Position numbers and translations under genes: made by a program
In this document: one piece after another, positions 46,203-54,108 of the stretch
Layout of the letters: each line of letters begins with the position of its first letter
Numbering within the stretch: the stretch's first letter is position 1
Notes under the pieces: generated by a model
What the model saw: the letters and a program-made list of their open reading frames with translations, nothing else
Databases searched by the model: none
Told to the model about the DNA's origin: nothing
Assembly (NCBI GenBank): GCA_965215295.1
Contig: OZ244045.1
Span: 3,100,001-3,164,000 of the forward strand
Origin: HK1 sp965215295
GTDB lineage: Bacteria; Pseudomonadota; Gammaproteobacteria; HK1
Reading direction: 5' to 3'
DNA: 64,000 bases

Positions 46203-47588
46203 CTACAGCCAGCCTTCGGCCCGCACGTGCTCGAGGGTGTCGTCGAGCGCGAGTTCCCAGCGATCGAAGAGCATGTCGACCTCGGGCTCCTCGATGATCA
46301 GCGGCGGGCAGAAGGCGATGCGGATTCCGCCGCCGGTGCAGGCGCGCAGCAGCACCCCGCGCCGCGTGCAGGCATCGGTCACCCACGATGCGAACGACAG
46401 GTCGAAGCTCTCCTTCGTCTCCTTGTCCCTGACGATCTCGACCGAGCCGATGAGGCCCACGCCGGACGCGTCGCCGACGAGCGGGTGATCCCCGAGCGCG
46501 GCCAGCCGCTCCTGCGCGTGTCCGCCGACCCGGCGCACATGGGCGCCGATGTCCATCTCGTCGTAGATCTTCAGCGTCTCCAGTGCGACCGCGGCGGGTA
46601 CCGGGTGGCCGGAGTAGGTGAAGCCGGTGCCGAGGATGCCGTTCCTGCCGGCAAGCTCACGGATGGGCTCGTAGACCTTGTCGTTGAGGAGGACCGCCGA
46701 GATCGGCAGGTACGCCGAGGAGAGCTGCTTGGCGATGCACATGATGTCGGGCCGGATCCCGAAGGTCTCGCACGCGAAACGGTTGCCGGTGCGGAAGAAT
46801 CCGGTGATGACCTCGTCCGCGACCATCAGCACGTCGTACTTCGCGAGCACCGCCTGGATCTTCTCGAAGTAGGTCTTCGGCGGGACGACCGCGCCGCCGG
46901 CGCCCAGCACCGGCTCGGCGACGAAGGCGGCCACCGTCTCCGGCCCTTCGGCGAGGATGAGCTGCTCCAGCTCCTCCGCACGCCGGCTCGCGAACGCCTC
47001 CTCGCTCTCGCCCGGATGGGCGTCACGGTAGTAGTGGTGGCTGCCGGTGTGCAGGATGTTCGGGATCGGCAGGTCGAAGCCCTTGTGCATCGCGGGCAGG
47101 CCGGTGAGCGACGCCGACGACACCGCGATGCCGTGATAGCCGTGCTCGCGGGCGATGATTTTCTTCTTCTCCGGCTTGCCGCGGGCGTTGTTGTAGTACC
47201 AGACGAACTTGACCATGTGATCGTTCGCCTCGGAGCCCGAGTTCGCGAACCACACCCGCGCCATCGGCGCCGGGGCGGAATCGAGCAGGCGCTCCGCGAG
47301 GTCGATGGTGGGCATGGTCGAGCGCTGGAAGAAGGTGTGGTAGGTGGGCAGCTTGCGCATCTGCGTGACCGCGGCCTGGATCAGGCGTTCGTTGCTGAAC
47401 CCCAGGGCCGTGCACCACAGCCCCGCCATGCCCTCGATGTACTCGTTCCCCTCGAGGTCCTTGACGTATATGCCGTGCCCTTCTTCGAGGATGAGCGGTC
47501 CCTCTCTCTCGAGGCGAACGGGGTTGGTCATGCCATGCAGGAGCGACGCGACATCGCGGGCATGGGGGGAGTTGAGTACCGCGGACAT
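46203..47588 (-). CDS. Class III aminotransferase (PLP-dependent)
   Basis: 461 residues, full length for omega-amino acid aminotransferases. Conserved stretches include GMAGLWCTALGFSNERLIQA, WFANSGSEANDHMVKFVWYY, the PLP Asp in LMVADEVITGFFRTGN, and the PLP Lys in CIAKQLSSAYLPISA. The best resemblance is to putrescine/beta-alanine/taurine-type pyruvate aminotransferases. The ATG at 47588 has AAGGAGG eight bases upstream; a frame open further upstream runs into the IS66 remnant and is not part of the gene. It is first in an operon with the sulfurtransferase. Confidence 0.88.
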   Translation of the reverse strand: MSAVLNSPHARDVASLLHGMTNPVRLEREGPLILEEGHGIYVKDLEGNEYIEGMAGLWCTALGFSNERLIQAAVTQMRKLPTYHTFFQRSTMPTIDLAERLLDSAPAPMARVWFANSGSEANDHMVKFVWYYNNARGKPEKKKIIAREHGYHGIAVSSASLTGLPAMHKGFDLPIPNILHTGSHHYYRDAHPGESEEAFASRRAEELEQLILAEGPETVAAFVAEPVLGAGGAVVPPKTYFEKIQAVLAKYDVLMVADEVITGFFRTGNRFACETFGIRPDIMCIAKQLSSAYLPISAVLLNDKVYEPIRELAGRNGILGTGFTYSGHPVPAAVALETLKIYDEMDIGAHVRRVGGHAQERLAALGDHPLVGDASGVGLIGSVEIVRDKETKESFDLSFASWVTDACTRRGVLLRACTGGGIRIAFCPPLIIEEPEVDMLFDRWELALDDTLEHVRAEGWL

Positions 47589-47735
47589 GGGCGTGACCTC
47601 CTTGGAGAATATGCACGCAGCGGGAACGGGTCGCGGCTCGCGGACAGTCGATCCGGCGGGACACGCGCGGCCGCGAGACCGGGCGCAGTCTTCGAGGCAA
47701 AGGCGCCGCCCCGGAATGCGCCAGCCCGAGCATCG

Positions 47736-48123
47736 TGATGGCGGGTCGTGGTGGTGGGGGCCGAGGTCTGAGTGCATGGGCACGTCGGCGAACAGTGATT
47801 TCCACATCCGCGGAGTGAGTTCGATGGCTCGCTTGGCCGGTGCGCGCTGATGCGCTGGAGCACATCGACCAGATAGGTGTAGGGGTCCACCGCGTGCAAC
47901 CGGCACGTCACCAGCAGGCTCTGGATGATGCCGACCCGTTGCGCGCCGACCTCACTCGAAGTGAACAGTCAATTCCGCTTGCCCAGAGGAATCGGACGCA
48001 GCGCCCGCTCCAGATGATTATGCCGATATCGGCATAATCATCTGGAGCGCCGTCTTCGTCTTCGCGAGCACCGAGTACGAATCGCTCAGCGCCGCGCCGA
48101 GCCGCGCGTTCTCCGCCTCGAGC
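47736..48123 (-). pseudogene. Deleted IS66 tnpC remnant
   Basis: This stretch matches the intact tnpC at 30596-32239 nearly base for base but in two blocks. 47736-48019 corresponds to the C-terminal end (from DPYTYLVDVLQRISAH back to the stop); about 48046-48123 corresponds to the coiled-coil N-terminal part. Some 1.2 kb between is missing. One G is lost near 47843, a frameshift. No inverted repeats or target duplication remain. A perfect palindrome sits at the junction (48006-48049). It is a dead relic beside the aminotransferase gene. Confidence 0.9.
48006..48049. repeat. Perfect 44-base palindrome at the IS66 deletion junction
   Basis: cgctccagatgattatgccgat meets its exact reverse complement at 48027/48028. 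The left 14 bases (cgctccagatgatt) are native to tnpC; the right half repeats them inverted, followed by native sequence from the other side of the deletion. The centre (atgccgatatcggcat) is absent from the intact copy at this place. Confidence 0.95.
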
Positions 48124-48391
48124 TTCGGAACCTGTCACGGGAGTACGCCGCCGCGAACCCCGTGGCCCGTCGCGACGGCTCCCTTCATCCGCCCGTACGC
48201 GGTCCCCGGGAGCGGAACGCCTCGATGGTCCGGCCCGTGCTCCGTCCGGGAGACGCTGTTCCGGGCCGGCGGAGCCGGGTTCCGGAAACACGAAGGACGT
48301 GAATCCGATCCGGACAGTGGTTCGATCGACGCTGCGGAGACTATGCTGTGCGCTCCGCCGCCAGACGCGCCGACTCCTCTCCCGACCGCCG

Positions 48392-49492
48392 ATGAATCCG
48401 ACGCCATGCCGCGCGCTGCTCGCCCCCCACCTTGCGGACATCGAGGAGTACGCGCCGATCGAACCGTTCGAGGTGCTGAGCGCCCGGCTCGGAATCCCCG
48501 CCGAGCGCATCGTCAAGCTCGATGCGAACGAGAACCCCTACGGACCGCTGCCGGCGGTGATCGAGGCGCTTGCGCACTATCCGCACTTCCACGTCTATCC
48601 CGACCCCCGCCAATCCGTGCTGTGCAACGCGCTGAGCGCGTTCCTCGGCGTCCCCGCTGCTCACATCCTCCCGGGGCACGGCGCCGACGAGCTGCTCGAC
48701 TACCTCTGCCGGCTCTTCCTCGTGCCCGGGGACACCGTCGTCAACACGCCGCCGACGTTCGGGATGTACGGCTTCGACGCCAGGCTCGCCGGTGCGAAGG
48801 TGGTCGATGTCGAGCGGCGCGAGGACTTCTCCGTGGACGTCGACGCGGTCGAGGCCGCGGTCGAGGCCCATCGTCCGAAGCTCCTGTTCCTCACCTCTCC
48901 CAACAACCCGTCGGGCAACTGGCTGGACGACGACGCGTTCGCGCGGCTGGTCGCGTTGCCGGTGGTGGTGGTGCTCGACGAGGCCTACGTCGAGTTCGCC
49001 GACCACGCGAGCCGCGCCGGCCGAGTGCTCGATCACGACAACCTCGTGGTGCTGCGCACGTTCAGCAAGGCGGCCGGAATCGCGGGGCTCAGGCTCGGCT
49101 ACGGAGTCTTCCCGCGTTGGCTGATGCGTGAGCTCCTGAAGTTCAAGCAACCCTACAACGTCAACGTCGCGGCGAGCGTCGCGGGCATCGCGAGCCTGCG
49201 CAACGCGGACCAGCTCGAAGCGGTGGTGGAGAAGCTCAAGGCGGAGCGGGGACGGCTGTACGCGCGGCTCGACGCACTCCCGGGGATCGAGACGCTCCCC
49301 GGCTCGCAGGCGAACTTCATCCTGTGCCGGGTCCTCGGGCGGGACGCCCGGGAGCTCAAACATGCGCTTGAACGTGGCGGAATCCTCATCCGCCACTACC
49401 ACGTGCGCAGGCTGGAGAACCGCATCCGGATCTCGGTGGGCCGGCCGGAGCACACCGACGCGCTGATCGACGCGTTGCGCGCCATGACCTGA
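48392..49492 (+). CDS. hisC: Histidinol-phosphate aminotransferase HisC
   Basis: 366-residue fold type I aminotransferase. IVKLDANENPYGPLPAVIEA at the N-terminus, FLTSPNNPSGNWLDDDA, DEAYVEFADHASR, and the PLP Lys in LRTFSKAAGIAGLRLGYGV are typical for HisC. It makes histidinol phosphate. The start at 48392 (MNPTPCRALLAP) has no strong ribosome binding site; the open frame continues 31 codons upstream without similarity. It is 10 kb from hisB-hisH and on the other strand, so histidine genes are scattered here. An aromatic amino acid role is also possible for this family. Confidence 0.88.
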   Translation: MNPTPCRALLAPHLADIEEYAPIEPFEVLSARLGIPAERIVKLDANENPYGPLPAVIEALAHYPHFHVYPDPRQSVLCNALSAFLGVPAAHILPGHGADELLDYLCRLFLVPGDTVVNTPPTFGMYGFDARLAGAKVVDVERREDFSVDVDAVEAAVEAHRPKLLFLTSPNNPSGNWLDDDAFARLVALPVVVVLDEAYVEFADHASRAGRVLDHDNLVVLRTFSKAAGIAGLRLGYGVFPRWLMRELLKFKQPYNVNVAASVAGIASLRNADQLEAVVEKLKAERGRLYARLDALPGIETLPGSQANFILCRVLGRDARELKHALERGGILIRHYHVRRLENRIRISVGRPEHTDALIDALRAMT

Positions 49493-49649
49493 ACCCCGCT
49501 CCCCGGACAGCTCCCGGCCTTCCCGTCCCCGACCGGCCATCGGCATCGCCGCCGGCCGGTTTGCGGCCCTCGCCGGAGCCGGCCGATGTGATTGAAACGG
49601 GGATTTGTGATTCGATACGCGACTCCGACCCGACCGCGAAGAAGAAGCG

Positions 49650-50888
49650 ATGTCACTGAATTTCAACGGGAGCTTCACGCAGCAACCGCCCATCCCCGAG
49701 GAGGCCATCGAGCGTGCCGTCGCCGTCATGCGCTCGGGGAGGCTGCACCGGTACAACGTCGTCGACGGCGAGGTGCCGGAGACGGTCCGGCTCGAGAACG
49801 AGTTCGCGGCCTGGATGGGCGCGCGTTTCTGCCTCGCCTGCACGTCCGGGGGCTACGCGCTGCAGACGGCGTTGCGCGCCTTCGGCGTCTCGCCGGGCGA
49901 GCCGGTGCTCACCAACGGCTTCACCCTGTCGCCGGTGCCGGGCGCCATCGCGGCCGCCGGCGGCAAGGCGGTGCTCGTGGAGATCACCGGGGATCTCGTC
50001 ATCGACATCGACGATCTCGTGCGCAAGGCGCGGTCCGGAGAGGCGCGGGTGCTGATGCTGTCGCACATGCGGGGGCACATCGTCGACATGGGCGCGCTCA
50101 TGGATGCCGCGGATTCGCTCGGCGTCGCGGTCATCGAGGACTGCGCCCACACGATGGGGGCACGGTGGGGCAATGCGAGGAGCGGCACCCACGGCGTCGC
50201 GGCCTGCTTCAGCACCCAGACGTACAAGCACGTCAACTCCGGCGAAGGCGGGCTCATCACCTCGGACGACGAGGAGCTGATGGCGCGCGCGACGATCCTG
50301 TCCGGGTCCTACATGCTGTACGGACGACATGATGCGGTCCCCGCCGGAGAGGTGTTCGAACGGGTCCGCCTCGACACCCCGAACTGCTCGGGGCGCATGG
50401 ACAACCTGAGAGCGGCGATTCTCCGCCCGCAACTTGCGGAGCTCGATCGGCTCGTGGAAGCCTGGAACGAGCGCTACCGGGCCATCGAGGCGATCCTTCG
50501 CTCGACACCCGGCATACGCCTCCCCGAACGTCCCGAGCAGGAGACGTACGTCGGCAGCTCCATCCAGTTCCTGATCCCCGATCTGGACGAAACCGGCATC
50601 CGGGAGCTCGTCGAGGCGTGTCTCGCGCGGGGGGTGGAGCTCAAGTGGTTCGGGGACCCCGAGCCGGTGGCGTATACCAGCCGCCACGACTCCTGGCGCT
50701 ACCTGGAGCAGCAGCCCCTGCCGGCGACCGACAAGCTCCTCGCATCGCTTCTCGACATGAGGATTCCGCTCACCTTCAGCGTCGAGGACTGCCGCCTGAT
50801 CGGCCGGATCATCGTCGACTGCCTGACCAGGCTCCGCACTCGATCGGAAGGCGCGCGAAATTCGCGTGCCGCAACCGGGGCCCGGTGA
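49650..50888 (+). CDS. DegT/DnrJ/EryC1/StrS-family aminotransferase
   Basis: 412 residues. Family features: SGRLHRYNVVDGEVPETVRLE, CTSGGYALQTALRAFG (cofactor phosphate), VIEDCAHTMGARW, and the PLP Lys in FSTQTYKHVNSGEGGLI. Most relatives transaminate sugar nucleotides for cell-surface glycans or antibiotics. The sequence NVVDGEVPETVRLENEFA resembles a subgroup less clearly tied to sugars. The next gene, 149 bases on, is a desaturase. No sugar-nucleotide genes adjoin; galE and a WecA-like gene lie 7-8 kb away. The substrate is unknown. Confidence 0.82.
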   Translation: MSLNFNGSFTQQPPIPEEAIERAVAVMRSGRLHRYNVVDGEVPETVRLENEFAAWMGARFCLACTSGGYALQTALRAFGVSPGEPVLTNGFTLSPVPGAIAAAGGKAVLVEITGDLVIDIDDLVRKARSGEARVLMLSHMRGHIVDMGALMDAADSLGVAVIEDCAHTMGARWGNARSGTHGVAACFSTQTYKHVNSGEGGLITSDDEELMARATILSGSYMLYGRHDAVPAGEVFERVRLDTPNCSGRMDNLRAAILRPQLAELDRLVEAWNERYRAIEAILRSTPGIRLPERPEQETYVGSSIQFLIPDLDETGIRELVEACLARGVELKWFGDPEPVAYTSRHDSWRYLEQQPLPATDKLLASLLDMRIPLTFSVEDCRLIGRIIVDCLTRLRTRSEGARNSRAATGAR

Positions 50889-51037
50889 CTGTCGTTGCGT
50901 GCCCACGAGCCGCGACGCCCCGGAACGCGCTCGCTGGACAGTCGCGTGCGCGTGCTTGGGGGGCGTTGAAATTGCGGTACGATTCGAAGGACGAACCATT
51001 CGACGCCAGTCGAGTGGAGACCGGGGATCTCCGGATC

Positions 51038-52078
51038 ATGTCCAGCGAACAACTGATCGGCGAGGCGGAACTCGGTCTGGGCCCGGGGGAGCGGCCGGGA
51101 GAACGGACGGATGCCATCGCGGTCTCGCGGCGGCCGTCCGCGCTGATCGACAAGGCCGAGCTGGAGCGCCTGTGCCGGCGTACCAACGTGCACGGCCTTG
51201 CGTACTTTCTGGGCCACTACACGTTGATCGGCCTCGGCGGGTGGATGTGCTGGACGACCTTTCCCGGACCGCTGTTCTGGCCCGCGTTCGCGTTCCAGGC
51301 CGTCGTCACGGGCTTCCTGTTCTCGCCACTGCACGAGTGTGCGCACGGATCGGCGTTCAGGAGCCGCGGCCTGAACGAAACGGTGCTGTGGATCACGGCG
51401 CTGGTCTACGTCGTGCCGCCGTACTACTTCCGCTACTTCCACCTCGGCCACCACCGCTTCACGCAGATACAGGGCAAGGACCCCTCGCTGGTGCTGCCCG
51501 AGCCCGCGAGCTTCCGCCAGTACCTCTGGTATTGCGCCGGGCTGTGGTTCTGGTGGCGCAATCTCGCGTGGATGGTCAAGCACGCCTGCGGCTTCGTGCA
51601 CCCGGCCAGCGCGACCTACGTGCCGGCCCGCCGGCGCGGCCTGATGGTGCTCGAGTCCCGGATCATGGTGTCGTGCTACGCCGCGCTCTTCGTTTCGGCG
51701 GCGTATTTCGAGTTTGCGTGGGTACTGCTCGCGGCCTGGATCGCCCCGCGTGTCGCCGGCGAGCCCATCCAGCGGATCATCCGGGTGGCCGAGCACGTCG
51801 GATGCGACGAGAGCCCGGACCTGCTGCGCAACACCCGGACCACGCTGACCAACCGGTTCGTCAACGCGATCGCGTGGCAGATGCCGTACCACGCCGAGCA
51901 CCACCTGTTTCCGAACGTGCCGTTCCACGCGTTGCCCGCCGCGCACGAGCGGGTCGGCGATCGCGTGGTGGTGGAGCCGCGCGGCTACCTGGCCGGTCAG
52001 CGGAAGATCATCCGGGGCCTGCTCGCCGCCGGCCCCGCTGCCCGGCGCCCCCGCGAAGCACGCTCACCGTTGCTCTGA
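51038..52078 (+). CDS. Membrane fatty-acid-desaturase-like protein
   Basis: 346 residues with four or so hydrophobic segments. Three histidine boxes are visible: HECAHGS (near residue 100), HLGHHRFTQ (near 136) and HAEHH (near 288). These bind the di-iron centre of membrane desaturases and hydroxylases. The spacing fits the acyl-lipid type. The start at 51038 (MSSEQLIGEAEL) lacks a strong ribosome binding site, and the open frame extends upstream over the end of the DegT gene. Repeat copy C begins three bases after the stop. Substrate and electron donor are unknown. Confidence 0.8.
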   Translation: MSSEQLIGEAELGLGPGERPGERTDAIAVSRRPSALIDKAELERLCRRTNVHGLAYFLGHYTLIGLGGWMCWTTFPGPLFWPAFAFQAVVTGFLFSPLHECAHGSAFRSRGLNETVLWITALVYVVPPYYFRYFHLGHHRFTQIQGKDPSLVLPEPASFRQYLWYCAGLWFWWRNLAWMVKHACGFVHPASATYVPARRRGLMVLESRIMVSCYAALFVSAAYFEFAWVLLAAWIAPRVAGEPIQRIIRVAEHVGCDESPDLLRNTRTTLTNRFVNAIAWQMPYHAEHHLFPNVPFHALPAAHERVGDRVVVEPRGYLAGQRKIIRGLLAAGPAARRPREARSPLL

Positions 52079-52080
52079 AG

Positions 52081-52247
52081 CCGCCATATTGCCCCGATTC
52101 ACGGCTGCGGACCCGGCGGCATCGACCGCATTGAACGCGGGCAAGGGGGCTCGACGTACCGTCGAGCACGCCTCCGCCGACCCGCGGTTCGCCTTGCCAT
52201 CCCCGGCCTCCGCGCGCCCTCGCTCCGCGAACCGGGCGACATGGCGG
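52081..52247 (-). repeat. Interspersed repeat, copy C (inverted, divergent)
   Basis: 167 bases that, read on the minus strand, match copies A and B through gcgaagcgagg-like, acaaggcgaac-like and the central gacggtacgtcgag sequences. Its ends form their own imperfect inverted repeat: ccgccatattgccccg at 52081 against ccgccatgtcgcccgg from 52247, 13 of 16 matching. The outer ends differ from the ctggcccgg termini of copies A and B. It starts three bases after the desaturase stop. Confidence 0.7.
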
Positions 52248-52284
52248 CCAACCGGCGCCGTGGGACGTATCGAAATGACACGCC

Positions 52285-53970
52285 ATGCCTGATCCCGTGA
52301 ACACCATCTTCGGCCGCGACGCCTTCCTCGCGCTGCTCGAGAGCGAGGGAGTGACGCACCTGTTCGGAAACCCCGGCACCACCGAGCTTCCGATCATGGC
52401 CGCGTTGCCCGACCGGCCGGCGATCACCTACGTCATGGCGTTGCAGGAGGCGCTGGTGGTGGCGATGGCGGACGGCTACTCGCGGGCCTCCGGCGACCTC
52501 AGCGCCTGCAACGTCCACGTCGCACCGGGGCTCGGGAACGCGATGGGCTCGCTCTACAACGCGAAGTGGATGGGCTCGCCCGTCATCGTCACCGCGGGAC
52601 AGCAGGAGCAGGGACACGGGCTCACCGAGCCGATGCTCTACGATCCGCTCGTGCCGATCGCGCAGCCGCTGGTGAAGTGGGCGGTGGAGGTCACCCGGCT
52701 CCAGGATCTGCCGCGCATCGTGCACCGCGCGGCGAAGGTCGCGACGACCCCGCCGACCGGACCGGTGTTCATCTCCCTGCCCGGCGACATCCTCAACGAG
52801 CAGGACGCGCTGGAGCTCGGCCAGTCCACGCGGGTCGACACCGCCGGCCGGCCGAGCGATGCGGCGCTCGAACGTCTCGCGGAACGGCTGCTTGCCGCGC
52901 GGCGCCCGGTGATCGTGGCCGGCCACGAGATCGCGACCTCCGACGCGCTGGGGGAAGCCGCGACGATCGCGGAGCTGCTCGGCGCCCCGGTCTACCAGCA
53001 GACGGTGTGCGACGGCGCCCACTTCCTGTCCGAGCATCCGGCGTTCATGGGCGCGCTCACCCGCGATCAGCGTGACGTCCGCAACACCCTCTCGCCCTAC
53101 GACCTCATGTTCTGCATCGGCTCGGACGTGCTGCGGATGTCCGTGTACAGCGAGGTCGACCCGATGCCCGAGGGCATGGCGGTGGTCCAGCTCGGGCTCC
53201 GGGACTGGGAGATGGGGAAGAACTACGCGGCGGAGATTGCGCTGCGTGCCGACGTGAAGGAGACCCTCACCGCTCTGGCGCCCCGGCTCGAACGCAAGCG
53301 CGGAGTCGAGGGCGCCGCGAGGGCGGCAGCCGCCATCGAAGCGCTCGGCAAGTCGAGCTGGTCCGCGAAGCGCGCAGCCGCCCGCGCCCGCGCGCTGGCC
53401 GGTGCGGATACCACGCCGATGGCCCCGGATCTGGCGATGCTGCGTATCGTCGACGCTCTGCCGGAAGACGCGGTCATCGTCGAGGAAGGGCTCCTGAGTA
53501 CGCGGGCCTTGCCGGCGCTCTATCCCTTCCGCGACGCCCGGGCGTTCTTCGGCCTCGGCAGCGGCGGCATCGGCTTCGCGATGGCCGGCGCGGTGGGCGT
53601 GCAGCTCGCGCTACCCGACCGTCCCGTGGTCGCCGTCGTCGGCGACGGCAGCGCGATGTACAGCATCCAGGCGCTGTGGACCGCCGCCAACGCCAGGCTC
53701 CCGATCACCTACGTCATCGCCAACAACGGCGGCTACCGCATCATCAAGGAACGGCTGAGGTCGTTCCACGGCGTCGAGCGCTACACCGGCATGGAGTTCA
53801 AGGACCCGGCGATCGACTTCACCGGCCTCGCCCGCTCGATGGGGGTGACCGCAGTGCGGATCACGGACCCCGGCGACATCGGCCCCGCCATCGCCGATTC
53901 GACCCGCCGCGGCGCGCCGACGCTCATCGATGTGGTGGTCGACGACGGGTTCGGGAACGAGGGAAGGTAG
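52285..53970 (+). CDS. Thiamine-diphosphate enzyme, benzoylformate decarboxylase-like
   Basis: 561 residues with the three-domain layout of ThDP decarboxylases. N-terminal PYR domain: FGNPGTTELPIMAAL with the Glu partner, YVMALQEALVVAMADGYSRA. C-terminal PP domain: VGDGSAMYSIQALWTAANAR then ITYVIANNGGYRIIKE (GDG-x-NN Mg-ThDP motif). The pattern is closest to benzoylformate decarboxylase and related phenylpyruvate/acyl decarboxylases. The reaction is non-oxidative decarboxylation of a 2-keto acid, but the exact substrate is open. It follows repeat copy C by 38 bases. Neighbouring genes do not form an aromatic pathway. Confidence 0.82.
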   Translation: MPDPVNTIFGRDAFLALLESEGVTHLFGNPGTTELPIMAALPDRPAITYVMALQEALVVAMADGYSRASGDLSACNVHVAPGLGNAMGSLYNAKWMGSPVIVTAGQQEQGHGLTEPMLYDPLVPIAQPLVKWAVEVTRLQDLPRIVHRAAKVATTPPTGPVFISLPGDILNEQDALELGQSTRVDTAGRPSDAALERLAERLLAARRPVIVAGHEIATSDALGEAATIAELLGAPVYQQTVCDGAHFLSEHPAFMGALTRDQRDVRNTLSPYDLMFCIGSDVLRMSVYSEVDPMPEGMAVVQLGLRDWEMGKNYAAEIALRADVKETLTALAPRLERKRGVEGAARAAAAIEALGKSSWSAKRAAARARALAGADTTPMAPDLAMLRIVDALPEDAVIVEEGLLSTRALPALYPFRDARAFFGLGSGGIGFAMAGAVGVQLALPDRPVVAVVGDGSAMYSIQALWTAANARLPITYVIANNGGYRIIKERLRSFHGVERYTGMEFKDPAIDFTGLARSMGVTAVRITDPGDIGPAIADSTRRGAPTLIDVVVDDGFGNEGR

Positions 53971-54108
53971 GGACCGGCGCTTCTGGTCCCCGGTGTGTTC
54001 CGTGTTCCGGTTGCGTGTGCGCGGCAAACCGGTAGTGACTGCTTGCAAGTTCATACTCGCCGAGGAGTGGGTCGGCCGGGAGCTTCCATTCGCGTGTCAG
54101 GGCGCGAA

